DNA from: JBBDWJ01 sp040902925
GTDB taxonomy: Bacteria > Acidobacteriota > Terriglobia > Bryobacterales > UBA6623
Direction: 5' to 3'
DNA length: 10,318 nucleotides
NCBI GenBank assembly: GCA_040902925.1
Contig: JBBDWJ010000377.1
Location: forward strand, 1 to 10,318
Position numbers and translations under genes: made by a program. Shown here piece after piece: positions 1 through 7,249 of the stretch. The notes below the pieces were generated by a model. It did not search any database. It was not told where the DNA came from and worked only from the letters and a program-made list of their open reading frames with translations. How positions within the stretch are numbered: position 1 is the stretch's first letter; each line of letters begins with the position of its first letter.

Positions 1-72
1 ACGGTTCTCGCGCTCATGGCCGGGGGAGCCGGCGCCGCGATGAGCGTGCGCGCGAACATGTCCACACTCTAG
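1..72 (+). CDS. Possible 3' end of an unidentified plus-strand gene (partial)
   Basis: The first plus-strand frame is open from the window edge to a TAG at 70-72 and encodes 23 residues, beginning TVLALMAGGAGAAM and ending NMSTL. The codons mostly end in G or C, like the real genes nearby, and the first half is hydrophobic and small-residue-rich, so this could be the last membrane helix of a membrane protein. It is too short to assign. A competing reading is a minus-strand gene starting with ATG at 57-59 and leaving the window, but no good ribosome binding site precedes it. If the plus-strand reading is right, this gene converges on the receptor gene and they share the 50-100 bp around the hairpin at 94-125. 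Confidence 0.3.
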   Translation, partial: TVLALMAGGAGAAMSVRANMSTL

Positions 73-87
73 AAGGAGAAAGACGGC

Positions 88-125
88 AAAAAAGGGGCCC
101 GGACGGTTACTACCGCCCGAGCCCC
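88..125 (-). terminator. Intrinsic terminator of the TonB-dependent receptor gene
   Basis: A 14-bp stem (94-107 with 112-125, two positions forming wobble or mismatch) encloses the tetraloop TACT. On the minus strand it is followed directly by TTTTTT (complement of 88-93). This is a textbook rho-independent terminator lying 76 bp past the stop codon of the minus-strand receptor gene. The plus-strand side has no T-run after the hairpin, so it works mainly for the minus strand. Confidence 0.88.
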
Positions 126-200
126 TCAAAAGCGAAACGAGTACGCGACGCCGCCTTCCGGTTGCCTGCCGGCCACCTTGCGGAAAGCGCCGCGCCGCGG

Positions 201-3200
201 TTAGAACATGATCTTCAGACCCATCTGGAACTCGCGCGGCGGCACCTGGGTGGCGGTCACCAACCCGAAGCGCGGGCTCGCCAAGTTGCTATCGGGAGCG
301 CTGAACATTGTCGAGTTGAAGGCGTTGAAGGCCTCCGCGCGCAGCTCGAAGGACACGCGCTCCGTTACCCGGAACTCTTTGAACAGCGACAGATCGAAGC
401 GATACACTTTGTCGGGCCGCAAAACGTTGCGGCCGAGGTTGCCGAAGGTGAATTGAGCGGGCGCCGCGAAAGCAGCCTTGTTCAACCAGACCTCCGGTGT
501 AGGGTTGCTGAGCTCGGGGTCGCCGACGAGGTTCGCCCGCATGTAGGTTCCCGGATTTCCGACGTTGGCGATATCGCCCGAGACCGACACGTGATAGGGC
601 AGCCCTTGACGGAAGTTGACCAGGCTATTGAATCTCCAGCCGCCAATCAGCAGATCAAGCGCGCGGTTCATGTCGGCGCCGAATTTGCGGCCGCGGCCCA
701 ACGGCAGGTCATACACCAAGCTGCCGACGAAGTAGCGCGGAATGTTGTTTGCCGACACGCTGCGCTGTGCGTTGAGATCGTACTCGTTCTGGATCGCGCA
801 GCCTTCGGTGCCGAAGAAGCCCGAGCACCCGATGTCGATCGATTTCGCCCAGGTGAACGCAGCCGTACCGGCCAAGCCGTTAGTGAAGCTGCGCTGGACC
901 GAAACCTGCAGGCTGTTGTAGTTGCTGCGGCCGATCGATTTTTCGAAGTACGTCGTGCCCATGTAAGAGAAGCGCGAGCGGGCGCGAGGATCGCCAGGCC
1001 CCGGCGCCACCGACGTGTTGCGCAGGCCTCCCAGCGAAAGATCGCGGTTGCCTGAGCCGACGTAGTTGACTTCGACGACCGTATTGTTGGCCAACTGGTG
1101 CTGCAGTCCGAAGTTCCACTGCAGCGAGTAGGCCTGTTCGAACTCGGGGTCGACGAACCACCACTGGAAATTGAATGGCGTCGGGGCCGGAACGGCCGTT
1201 TGGCCTAGCAGTGCGTCCTGAGCGCGCACACGCGGCGTGGGATTGCTGGGCGTGGGATTGGCGAGATTGCCGAAACGCGTTACCGAGACGTCGGGCCAGT
1301 TGCCGCCGATGCCCCGCGCGCTTTGGTAGATGCCCGCGAAGGTGTCGTAGATCAGTCCGCCGGACGCGCGCAAGGTGGTCTTGCTCGAGAGGCGGTAGGC
1401 GAGGCCGATGCGCGGTCCGAACATGCCGCCTCGTCCGGGAATCAGGTTTCCGTCTGGCACGGCGATGACGTTTGCCGGGAGACTGCCGTCGGCCGTGGGA
1501 ATGCAGGGTGCGCGGACCCCGGCCGAGCAGGCGTCGGGAACCTGCAGCACGGCGTATTGGCCAGTGTCGGTGTTGGCGTTGCCGGTGAAGATATTGCCGT
1601 CTTTGACGGTGCCGTACTGCGGCACCCAGGCGTAGTCGTAGCGCAGCCCGAGGTTGACGGTGAGTTTCGACGTCGCCTTCCAGGAGTCCTGGAAGTAGAT
1701 GCCCTGGTTGCCGCCGAAGCGCAGCGATTCGACGATATTGCGCCGCGAGGATGCATCGACGTAGTTGAGCAACATGGAAGCGATCGAGTTGCCGGTCGTC
1801 GCGGAGCTTTGCAGGTTCGAGGTCGCGAACTCGCTGAAGGTTGCATCGTGCGAGCCCTGCGTGCGCGACATCGTAGCCCACAGGAAGTCGCCGCCGAAGC
1901 GGAACGTGTGGGTGCCCTTGATCAAACTGATGTCGCCTTTGATCTGGTAGTTGTTCGCGGGGCGATTCGTCGTTACGACCGGGGAGCCGCCAAAGTAGTT
2001 CGCTGCTCCGAGCCCCGATAACACCGGGCCTTGCCTGTATTCGTAAATTCCGGTCGGAAACCCGAGCTGCTCGGCGACGGCGGCGTCGTCAACGCCTTCG
2101 AAGCGATTGATCGAGGGGATATCGGTCACCGATCGCCCGAACTGCACTTGACTCGTCATCGTCGGGCCGAAGATATGCACGTAGCTGCCCGAGAAATTGA
2201 CCGCATCCATCTCGTTCGACTGCTTCAGGCCGGTGCGCGAGACCGGGCCCACGTTCCGTTGGTCCAGCGTGCTGAAGCGGAACCATGCGGTATTCGATTC
2301 GTTGAAGTGGTGATCGACTTTGACCTGCCACTCCTCCTGGTCAATCTTGCGGGTAGTGCTGTCGATGGCGTTGAACTGCGGCCGCTCGGTCACAACCGGC
2401 TCGGGCAGGTGCGTCGCCTGCAGATAGCCGGTCATGGTCGGGTCGATCATCGACTGAGGGATGACGTTGTTGACGAACTGATCGCGAATGAACACGCCCG
2501 GGTTGGCGGGATCCTCGCGGGTCGTCGCCGGGTCATAGATGTTGCGGCCCAACGTGCTGAAGTCGCCGCCGAGCTGCGCCCGGGTGGGAACGTTGAAGAA
2601 TGTCGACGCCGGCGTGCTGAACCGAAAGATCTGCGCGGCGCCGAAGAAGAAGGTTTTGTTGTTGATGATCGGGCCGCCGATGGTGCCGCCAAACTGATTC
2701 TGCCGGAACGGGTCGATGGTGGTTCGATTGAACTGCCGGGCGTTGAGCGCGTCATTCTTGAGGAACCAGAAAGCCGAGCCGTGGAGCTCGTTGGTTCCCG
2801 ACTTGGTGACCACGTTGACCACGCCGCCCGAGCCCATGCCGAACTCGGCCGAGTCGTTGTGCGACTGGACCTTGAGCTCCTGGATGGCGTCGATGATCGG
2901 CGGCACCGCATACGAGTTTCCAAAAGTCTCGAAGTTGGCGACGCCGTCGAGCATATAGACGTTGGCGCGATTGTTCTGGCCGTTCACCGAAGGATTGGCG
3001 GTTTCGCCGATTGGCCGCGTGTAGCTGAGCGATTGGCTGCCGGGAGGGTTGACCATCACGACGCCGGGCTGCAGCATCAGCATCTGCGTGAAGTTGCGTC
3101 CGTTGAGCGGCAACGCCTTGACGGTGCGCTCCTGGATTGCCTGGCCGAGTTCGGCGCTCGAGCTCTGCAGTTGGACCGCGGTCGCTTCAACTTCGACCGT

Positions 3201-3545
3201 CTCGGTCACCGCGCCTACTTTCAGCGAGAAATCGAGCGTGGTTGTTTGGTTTACCGTCAATGTGAAGGGGGCCAGCCGCTGGGTGGCAAACCCTTCCGCG
3301 GTAGATTCCAGGTTGTACTGGCCGACTTGGACGTTTTGAAAGCGATAGACTCCGGCTTCGTTGGTCTGCGTATTGTGACTGACGCCGGTGGCGGTGTTGG
3401 TAAGCTTGAGCGCGGCGCCGGGGATGACAGCCCCTTGCTCGTCGCTTACGGTACCGTTAACATTGGCGGTCGAAATCTGTCCCGGCGAAACGATTGGCCA
3501 GGACAGCGCCGCTGCGATCAACAGGGTTGCAAATAACTTCTGCAT
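201..3545 (-). CDS. Oar-like TonB-dependent outer-membrane receptor with N-terminal carboxypeptidase-regulatory-like domain
   Basis: This 1114-residue outer-membrane protein probably imports a large or scarce ligand (in such families often a glycan, peptide or siderophore; the substrate cannot be told here) using TonB energy. Residues 1-23 form a signal peptide with hydrophobic core LLIAAALSWPIV. Residues about 24-118 form a carboxypeptidase-regulatory-like beta-sandwich (NGTVSDEQGAVIPGA, then NEAGVYRF and VGQYNLE). The plug follows at about 120-260, with PLNGRNF at 146-152, NVYMLDG at 195-201 and GGVVNVVTKSGTN at 240-252. The rest is a beta-barrel ending in phenylalanine, as outer-membrane barrels usually do. 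No clear TonB box was seen. The start at 3543-3545 is chosen because AGGAGG lies nine bases upstream; the frame also allows a GTG at 3576-3578, but that lies upstream of this site and would put 11 charged and polar residues ahead of the signal peptide. Length and order fit the large Oar-like receptors typical of Acidobacteriota. It stands alone, without a SusD-like partner. Confidence 0.93.
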   Translation of the reverse strand: MQKLFATLLIAAALSWPIVSPGQISTANVNGTVSDEQGAVIPGAALKLTNTATGVSHNTQTNEAGVYRFQNVQVGQYNLESTAEGFATQRLAPFTLTVNQTTTLDFSLKVGAVTETVEVEATAVQLQSSSAELGQAIQERTVKALPLNGRNFTQMLMLQPGVVMVNPPGSQSLSYTRPIGETANPSVNGQNNRANVYMLDGVANFETFGNSYAVPPIIDAIQELKVQSHNDSAEFGMGSGGVVNVVTKSGTNELHGSAFWFLKNDALNARQFNRTTIDPFRQNQFGGTIGGPIINNKTFFFGAAQIFRFSTPASTFFNVPTRAQLGGDFSTLGRNIYDPATTREDPANPGVFIRDQFVNNVIPQSMIDPTMTGYLQATHLPEPVVTERPQFNAIDSTTRKIDQEEWQVKVDHHFNESNTAWFRFSTLDQRNVGPVSRTGLKQSNEMDAVNFSGSYVHIFGPTMTSQVQFGRSVTDIPSINRFEGVDDAAVAEQLGFPTGIYEYRQGPVLSGLGAANYFGGSPVVTTNRPANNYQIKGDISLIKGTHTFRFGGDFLWATMSRTQGSHDATFSEFATSNLQSSATTGNSIASMLLNYVDASSRRNIVESLRFGGNQGIYFQDSWKATSKLTVNLGLRYDYAWVPQYGTVKDGNIFTGNANTDTGQYAVLQVPDACSAGVRAPCIPTADGSLPANVIAVPDGNLIPGRGGMFGPRIGLAYRLSSKTTLRASGGLIYDTFAGIYQSARGIGGNWPDVSVTRFGNLANPTPSNPTPRVRAQDALLGQTAVPAPTPFNFQWWFVDPEFEQAYSLQWNFGLQHQLANNTVVEVNYVGSGNRDLSLGGLRNTSVAPGPGDPRARSRFSYMGTTYFEKSIGRSNYNSLQVSVQRSFTNGLAGTAAFTWAKSIDIGCSGFFGTEGCAIQNEYDLNAQRSVSANNIPRYFVGSLVYDLPLGRGRKFGADMNRALDLLIGGWRFNSLVNFRQGLPYHVSVSGDIANVGNPGTYMRANLVGDPELSNPTPEVWLNKAAFAAPAQFTFGNLGRNVLRPDKVYRFDLSLFKEFRVTERVSFELRAEAFNAFNSTMFSAPDSNLASPRFGLVTATQVPPREFQMGLKIMF

Positions 3546-3555
3546 GGGGGGAAAC

Positions 3556-3561
3556 CTCCTG
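3556..3561 (-). promoter_or_regulatory. Ribosome binding site that fixes the receptor start
   Basis: The minus strand reads AGGAGG, then nine bases, then the ATG at 3545. This is the strongest Shine-Dalgarno match in the window and decides between the ATG and the upstream GTG at 3578. Confidence 0.85.
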
Positions 3562-3578
3562 GTTATCCCGTGATTCAC

Positions 3579-3852
3579 TTAGGATGACCCAGCCTTGGTC
3601 CGCCTTTTCAAGCGACCATCTCGTGGGAGTCACTTATTCTGCAAGGCGAAGCAAGCGCTGATGGGTTCGGCTGATTCTCTGTCAATGCCTGCGGGCTTGT
3701 CAAGGTGATGACGGGAGCCGGGGAAGCCGCCGATCTCAACGCTTTGAGCAACTTGGGGCGTATTGACGGCGAGTCGACGCCCTCGCCAGAACCGCTGCCA
3801 TTTTTGACCTCGGCCTCGCTGCGGCTCGAAGGTTGGAGAGTTTCCTGTTGAC
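3579..3852. other. Gene-free stretch between the receptor and the permease remnant
   Basis: Apart from the candidate receptor promoter, I see no supported gene here. A 47-codon plus-strand frame (3708-3851) and long minus-strand frames have neither a convincing ribosome binding site nor a recognisable product. The stretch directly upstream of the permease remnant shows no residue pattern of the missing permease part, so the deletion removed it completely. Confidence 0.5.
3674..3703 (-). promoter_or_regulatory. Candidate sigma-70-type promoter for the receptor gene
   Basis: On the minus strand a perfect TTGACA (3698-3703) is followed after 18 bases by GAGAAT (3674-3679, four of six consensus positions). 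Transcription would begin near 3667 and leave a leader of about 120 bases before the receptor ATG. A second TTGACA lies between the two boxes without a good partner. The match is suggestive only. Confidence 0.35.
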
Positions 3853-4104
3853 AATCTAGAGGTAACCCGCGAAGCGCTGGTGTTGGTTGGGATCGGCATC
3901 GCGGCGGGCGTACCGGCGGCGCTGCTGGCGGCCCGCTTGGCGTCGAGTCAGATTTCTGGCCTGCTGTTTGGACTGGAAGCCAATGATCCGCTGACGCTGG
4001 CGGCGGCGACAACCTTTCTGATCTTGGTTGCCGCCTTGGCAGCATATTTGCCGGCTCGAAGGGCAGCGCGGGTTGATCCGATGATGGCCCTGCGGAACGA
4101 ATAG
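3853..4104 (+). pseudogene. 3' remnant of an FtsX/MacB-type ABC transporter permease (ADOP-like)
   Basis: The last 83 codons of a permease gene remain. They encode a penultimate membrane helix (LVLVGIGIAAGVPAALLAA), the short LLFGL and DP linker, a final helix (FLILVAALAAYL) and the hallmark tail PARRAARVDPMMALRNE before the TAG. Intact family members of this type (MacB-like and the acidobacterial duplicated orphan permeases) run to roughly 400-900 residues, so about nine tenths is missing. The frame is closed by a TGA at 3805-3807 and has no plausible start: AGAGGT at 3858-3863 lies 16 bases from the first GTG (3880), too far for a normal ribosome binding site. Similarity seems to begin near codon 3853-3870, which marks the deletion edge. 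The codon pattern is still gene-like, so the loss may be recent. I consider it non-functional. Confidence 0.75.
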
Positions 4105-4122
4105 CGCGCCCTTGCCCGTACT

Positions 4123-4164
4123 GTGCCGGCGGGGACAGTGTGCCGGCGGTGCCGGCGGGGACAG
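4123..4164 (+). repeat. Tandem GTGCCGGCGGGGACAG repeats
   Basis: The 16-mer GTGCCGGCGGGGACAG occurs exactly at 4123-4138 and 4149-4164. Between them, 4140-4149 repeats its first ten bases. The second full copy runs into the left arm of the palindrome at 4157-4239. This looks like partial duplication of the end of a REP-like element. Confidence 0.8.
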
Positions 4165-4239
4165 GCACCGCGTTTCGCGCCCAATGCGGCTCAATGAAAC
4201 GTAGGATTCGAGTTGGCGCGAAACACGGTGACTGTCCCC
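4157..4239. repeat. 83-bp REP-like palindromic element with GGGGACAG ends
   Basis: A 25-bp inverted repeat (4157-4181 with 4215-4239) matches at 23 of 25 positions around a 33-bp spacer. The outer ends read GGGGACAGGCACC on the left and GGTGACTGTCCCC on the right. Palindromes of this shape in intergenic DNA are typical of REP elements mobilised by REP-associated tyrosine transposases (RAYTs). That assignment is inference; no transposase gene lies in the window. The element sits between the permease remnant and the acyl-ligase gene, and it supplies the first codons of an over-long reading of that gene. Confidence 0.75.
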
Positions 4240-4256
4240 TACCTCAGACGTACCGC

Positions 4257-4325
4257 GCAACCCGCCGGCGCTACACTAACTACTAAACCGATGCGCGAGC
4301 CCAACGAGCAATCCGCCGGCGCTAC
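4257..4325 (+). repeat. Direct repeat of 18 bp across the acyl-ligase start region
   Basis: GCAACCCGCCGGCGCTAC (4257-4274) and GCAATCCGCCGGCGCTAC (4308-4325) match at 17 of 18 positions and are 51 bp apart, an exact number of codons. One copy lies before and one within the chosen coding region, which suggests a small in-frame tandem duplication around the start codon. Confidence 0.65.
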
Positions 4326-7155
4326 GGCTCAGCAAATCGAAAACCCTTCTGGCCGCCTGCTCGAAGTCGTTCGCCAGTTGGTTCTCGACCTGCATCCCCA
4401 TCGCAAGCGAGGCCTCGACGTGAAATGGGACAGCCGGCTCGACCGCGACCTCGGCGTCGACAGTCTGGGCCGCGCCGAGCTACTCTCGCGTGTCGAGCGC
4501 ACATTCCGGGTGCGTCTCGGCGAAGGCGCCCTCGGTCGCGTGGAAACACCTCGCGATCTTCTCGAAGCAATCCAGAAAGCCGGAGCCGCCGAAATCGAGG
4601 ACTGGGCTAGCGGGCCGGTGGACTCAAGGCTCTCCGAACCGAGCAGCTTTGTCGCCGCCCCTGTCTCGGCGGCTACGCTCACCGAAGTCCTCGACTGGCA
4701 CGCCCAAAAACATCCCGACCGACCCCACATCGTGCTCTGGGACGAGCCCCGCGAGCCCGCCATCAGCTACCGTGCGCTCGCCGATGACGCGCGGGCCGTT
4801 GCGCGCGGTCTGCTGGCGCGCGGCTTCGAGCCGGGCGCTCGCGCAGCGTTGATGCTTCCGACCGGGAAGGACTTCTTTCACGCCTTCTTTGGAATCCTGT
4901 ACGCCGGCGGAATCCCCGTGCCGATCTATCCGCCGGCGCGCCTGTCTCAACTCGAGGAGCATCTGCGGCGGCAGGTCCGCATTCTCGAAAACGCCGGAGT
5001 GTCCGTTCTGGTAACGGTTCCCGAGGCGCGCACAGCGGCGGCCTTTCTCAAATCGCATGTGCGCGGCCTGCGCTGGGTGGAGACCACCGGCAAGCTGCGC
5101 TCGGAGGGCGAGTCTCGAGAACGCGCCGCAGGTCCCGCCGGCTGCGGCCCGGAAAGCATCGCGCTGCTGCAATACACCTCGGGCAGTACGGGCGATCCCA
5201 AGGGCGTCACGCTCACGCATGCCAACCTGCTCGCCAACATTCGCGCTTTCGGCGAGCGCCTCAACATCGATTCGACCGACGTCTGCATCAGTTGGCTGCC
5301 TCTTTACCACGACATGGGGCTGATCGGAACGTGGCTAGGAAGCGTCTATTTCGGCGGCCCGATCGTGATCTTCTCGCCGCTGACGTTTCTCGCGCGCCCC
5401 GAGCAATGGTTGTGGGCGGTGCATCGGCATCGCGGCACGATTTCGGCGGCGCCGAATTTCGCCTTTGAACTCTGCTTGCGTAAAATCGACGATCGCGACA
5501 TCGAGGGGCTCGACCTGAGTTCCTGGCGTTGGCTGTTGAATGGCGCCGAGCCAGTCAGTCCTCAAACGATCCAGCGCTTCAGCGAGCGCTTTGCCAAATT
5601 TGGATTGCGTCCTGAAGCGATGGCGCCCGTTTACGGCATGGCCGAGAACTCCGTAGCGCTCACGATTCCTCCGGCCGGGCGGCCGCCGATCATCGACCGC
5701 ATCGACCGCGAAGCGATGACCCATCGCGGCGAAGCGCGCCCTGCGACGCCCGGCGACACAAACGCTCTCGAATTTGTCGCCTGCGGGTCGCCCTTGCGAG
5801 GTCACCAGGTGCGTATCGTCGATTCGCTCGGACGCGAGGTCGAAGATCGCCGTCAAGGCCGCCTGCAGTTTCGCGGCCCCTCGGCCACCCAGGGCTACTA
5901 CCGCAATGAAGCCGCCAGCAGGCAACTGATCGATGGCCAATGGCTCAACAGCGGCGACCTGGCCTACATCTCCGGCGGCGAAATTTATCTCACCGGCCGC
6001 TCGAAGGACATGATCATCCGCGCCGGGCGCAACCTCTATCCGCACGAGTTGGAGGAAGCCATCGGCAAGATCGACGGAGTACGCAAAGGGTGCGTGGCGG
6101 TGTTCGCCTCGACCGATGCCGCGGCCGGCACCGAGCGCGTCGTCATCCTGGCCGAGACGCGCCTGACCTCGGAAACCGGGCAACAAGCGCTAAGGCGTCG
6201 TATTGAAGATGCCGCCGCCGAACTTCTTGAATCAGCGCCCGACGAGGTCGTGCTCGCGCCGCCTCAAACCGTCCCCAAAACATCGAGCGGCAAAATTCGA
6301 CGCTCCGCGGCGCGCCAGCTTTATGAAAGCGGACAGCTCACCTCCGGCCGCCGCGCCGTATGGTGGCAGGTGGCGCGGCTGGGATTCTCGGGCGTTTTCC
6401 GTTCGGCGCAACAAGCCGCGCGCGACGCCGGCAAACTGCTCTACGCGGCCTGGTTCTGGGCTGTGATCGGCGTGGCGGCGCCCGCAACCTGGCTGCTGGT
6501 CGTGCTGCTGCCGCGGCGCCCGTGGCGCTTTGCGGCGCTACGCGCGGCGGCGCGTTTGATCTTTGGGGCGCTAGCCATCCGCGTGGACGTTTCGGGCCGT
6601 GAACACTTGCCCGCGCGGGGCGGCATTCTCGTCTCCAACCATGCGAGCTATCTCGACGGGCTGGTGCTGGCCCGTGCTCTCCCCAACCAATTCGCGGCGG
6701 TCGCAAAGAAGGAGCTCCTCGCTCACTTCGTTACCCGGCTGTTCCTCCAACGGATCGGCGCACTCTTCGTGGAGCGGTTCGATACCACGGGAAGCGTTGA
6801 AGACAGCCGCGCGGTCGTCACCGCGGCTCGTAACGGGGAGACGATTCTCGTTTTTCCCGAGGGCACATTCACTCGCATGCCCGGCCTGCTGGAATTCCGC
6901 ATGGGAGCCTTTGTCGCGGCCGCCGCGTCGGGCCTTCCCTTGGCGCCCGTCACATTGCGCGGAACACGCTCGATCCTTCGCGACGGCCAATGGCTGCCTG
7001 GCCGCGCGCCGGTTCACGTCGAGTTTTCGCAGCCGCTCCATCCCGGCGGAGACAACTTCGAGGCCGCCCTGCGCCTGCGCGACGAAGCCAGGAAGGAAAT
7101 TCTGAGCCGGTGCGGCGAGCCCGACTTGGCCGGCGAGCGCACCATCCTCGGCTAG
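4291..7155 (+). CDS. Acyl carrier - fatty acyl-AMP ligase - PlsC acyltransferase fusion
   Basis: This 954-residue protein combines three lipid activities. Residues about 21-97 form an acyl carrier domain with the phosphopantetheine serine at S58 (LGVDSLGRAEL). Residues about 128-680 form an AMP-forming ligase of the fatty acyl-AMP ligase type: YTSGSTGDPKG at 295-305, WLPLYHDMGLIG from 335, NGAEPV from 417, YGMAEN from 448, NSGDLAY from 553 with D556, GRSKDMIIRAGRNLYP, and PKTSSGK ending at the catalytic lysine K668. A hydrophobic helix (about 716-741) precedes a PlsC domain with NHASYLD (H784, D789), VER and FPEGT (855-859). The likely reaction is ATP-dependent activation of a free fatty acid, loading on a carrier, and transfer to a lyso-lipid or glycerol phosphate at the inner membrane. 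The ATG at 4291 is chosen because the alternative TTG at 4213 lies inside the REP-like element; no good ribosome binding site is seen for either. E. coli Aas fuses the same last two activities in the opposite order and without a carrier domain. Confidence 0.92.
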   Translation: MREPNEQSAGATAQQIENPSGRLLEVVRQLVLDLHPHRKRGLDVKWDSRLDRDLGVDSLGRAELLSRVERTFRVRLGEGALGRVETPRDLLEAIQKAGAAEIEDWASGPVDSRLSEPSSFVAAPVSAATLTEVLDWHAQKHPDRPHIVLWDEPREPAISYRALADDARAVARGLLARGFEPGARAALMLPTGKDFFHAFFGILYAGGIPVPIYPPARLSQLEEHLRRQVRILENAGVSVLVTVPEARTAAAFLKSHVRGLRWVETTGKLRSEGESRERAAGPAGCGPESIALLQYTSGSTGDPKGVTLTHANLLANIRAFGERLNIDSTDVCISWLPLYHDMGLIGTWLGSVYFGGPIVIFSPLTFLARPEQWLWAVHRHRGTISAAPNFAFELCLRKIDDRDIEGLDLSSWRWLLNGAEPVSPQTIQRFSERFAKFGLRPEAMAPVYGMAENSVALTIPPAGRPPIIDRIDREAMTHRGEARPATPGDTNALEFVACGSPLRGHQVRIVDSLGREVEDRRQGRLQFRGPSATQGYYRNEAASRQLIDGQWLNSGDLAYISGGEIYLTGRSKDMIIRAGRNLYPHELEEAIGKIDGVRKGCVAVFASTDAAAGTERVVILAETRLTSETGQQALRRRIEDAAAELLESAPDEVVLAPPQTVPKTSSGKIRRSAARQLYESGQLTSGRRAVWWQVARLGFSGVFRSAQQAARDAGKLLYAAWFWAVIGVAAPATWLLVVLLPRRPWRFAALRAAARLIFGALAIRVDVSGREHLPARGGILVSNHASYLDGLVLARALPNQFAAVAKKELLAHFVTRLFLQRIGALFVERFDTTGSVEDSRAVVTAARNGETILVFPEGTFTRMPGLLEFRMGAFVAAAASGLPLAPVTLRGTRSILRDGQWLPGRAPVHVEFSQPLHPGGDNFEAALRLRDEARKEILSRCGEPDLAGERTILG

Positions 7156-7210
7156 CCGTTTTGCAAACATCACGGCCGCGAATTTTCGCGCGCGCTGCGG
7201 CGATCGAAAG

Positions 7211-7239
7211 GTTTCCACACCACCCGCAATTGGTATAGA
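7211..7239 (+). promoter_or_regulatory. Candidate promoter giving a near-leaderless DUF4440 mRNA
   Basis: TATAGA at 7234-7239 matches the -10 consensus well, and TTTCCA at 7212-7217 lies 16 bases upstream as a partial -35 box. Transcription would start near 7245-7247, only three to five bases before the ATG at 7250. No Shine-Dalgarno sequence is present, which agrees with a leaderless message. Confidence 0.45.
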
Positions 7240-7249
7240 CTGCTTAACC

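Noticed and set aside
162..1055. 297-codon plus-strand frame over the receptor's 3' end
   Set aside because: Antisense shadow caused by high GC content; no ribosome binding site and no recognisable motif.
2031..3536. 501-codon plus-strand frame opposite the receptor gene
   Set aside because: It is the antisense of the receptor. The product is low-complexity (rich in R, A, V, G, H) and matches no family, while the minus strand has signal peptide, plug motifs, ribosome binding site and terminator.
3708..3851. 47-codon plus-strand ORF upstream of the permease remnant
   Set aside because: The possible Shine-Dalgarno AAGG is too close to the ATG, the product matches nothing known, and it overlaps the candidate receptor promoter.
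4213..4290. Extension of the ligase fusion to a TTG start, adding 26 residues
   Set aside because: The added codons are encoded by the right arm of the REP-like palindrome and by the direct repeat, and no ribosome binding site supports this start.
7177..7190. Small hairpin CGCGA/TCGCG as a terminator of the ligase gene
   Set aside because: A five-base stem without a following T-run is not enough to call a terminator.
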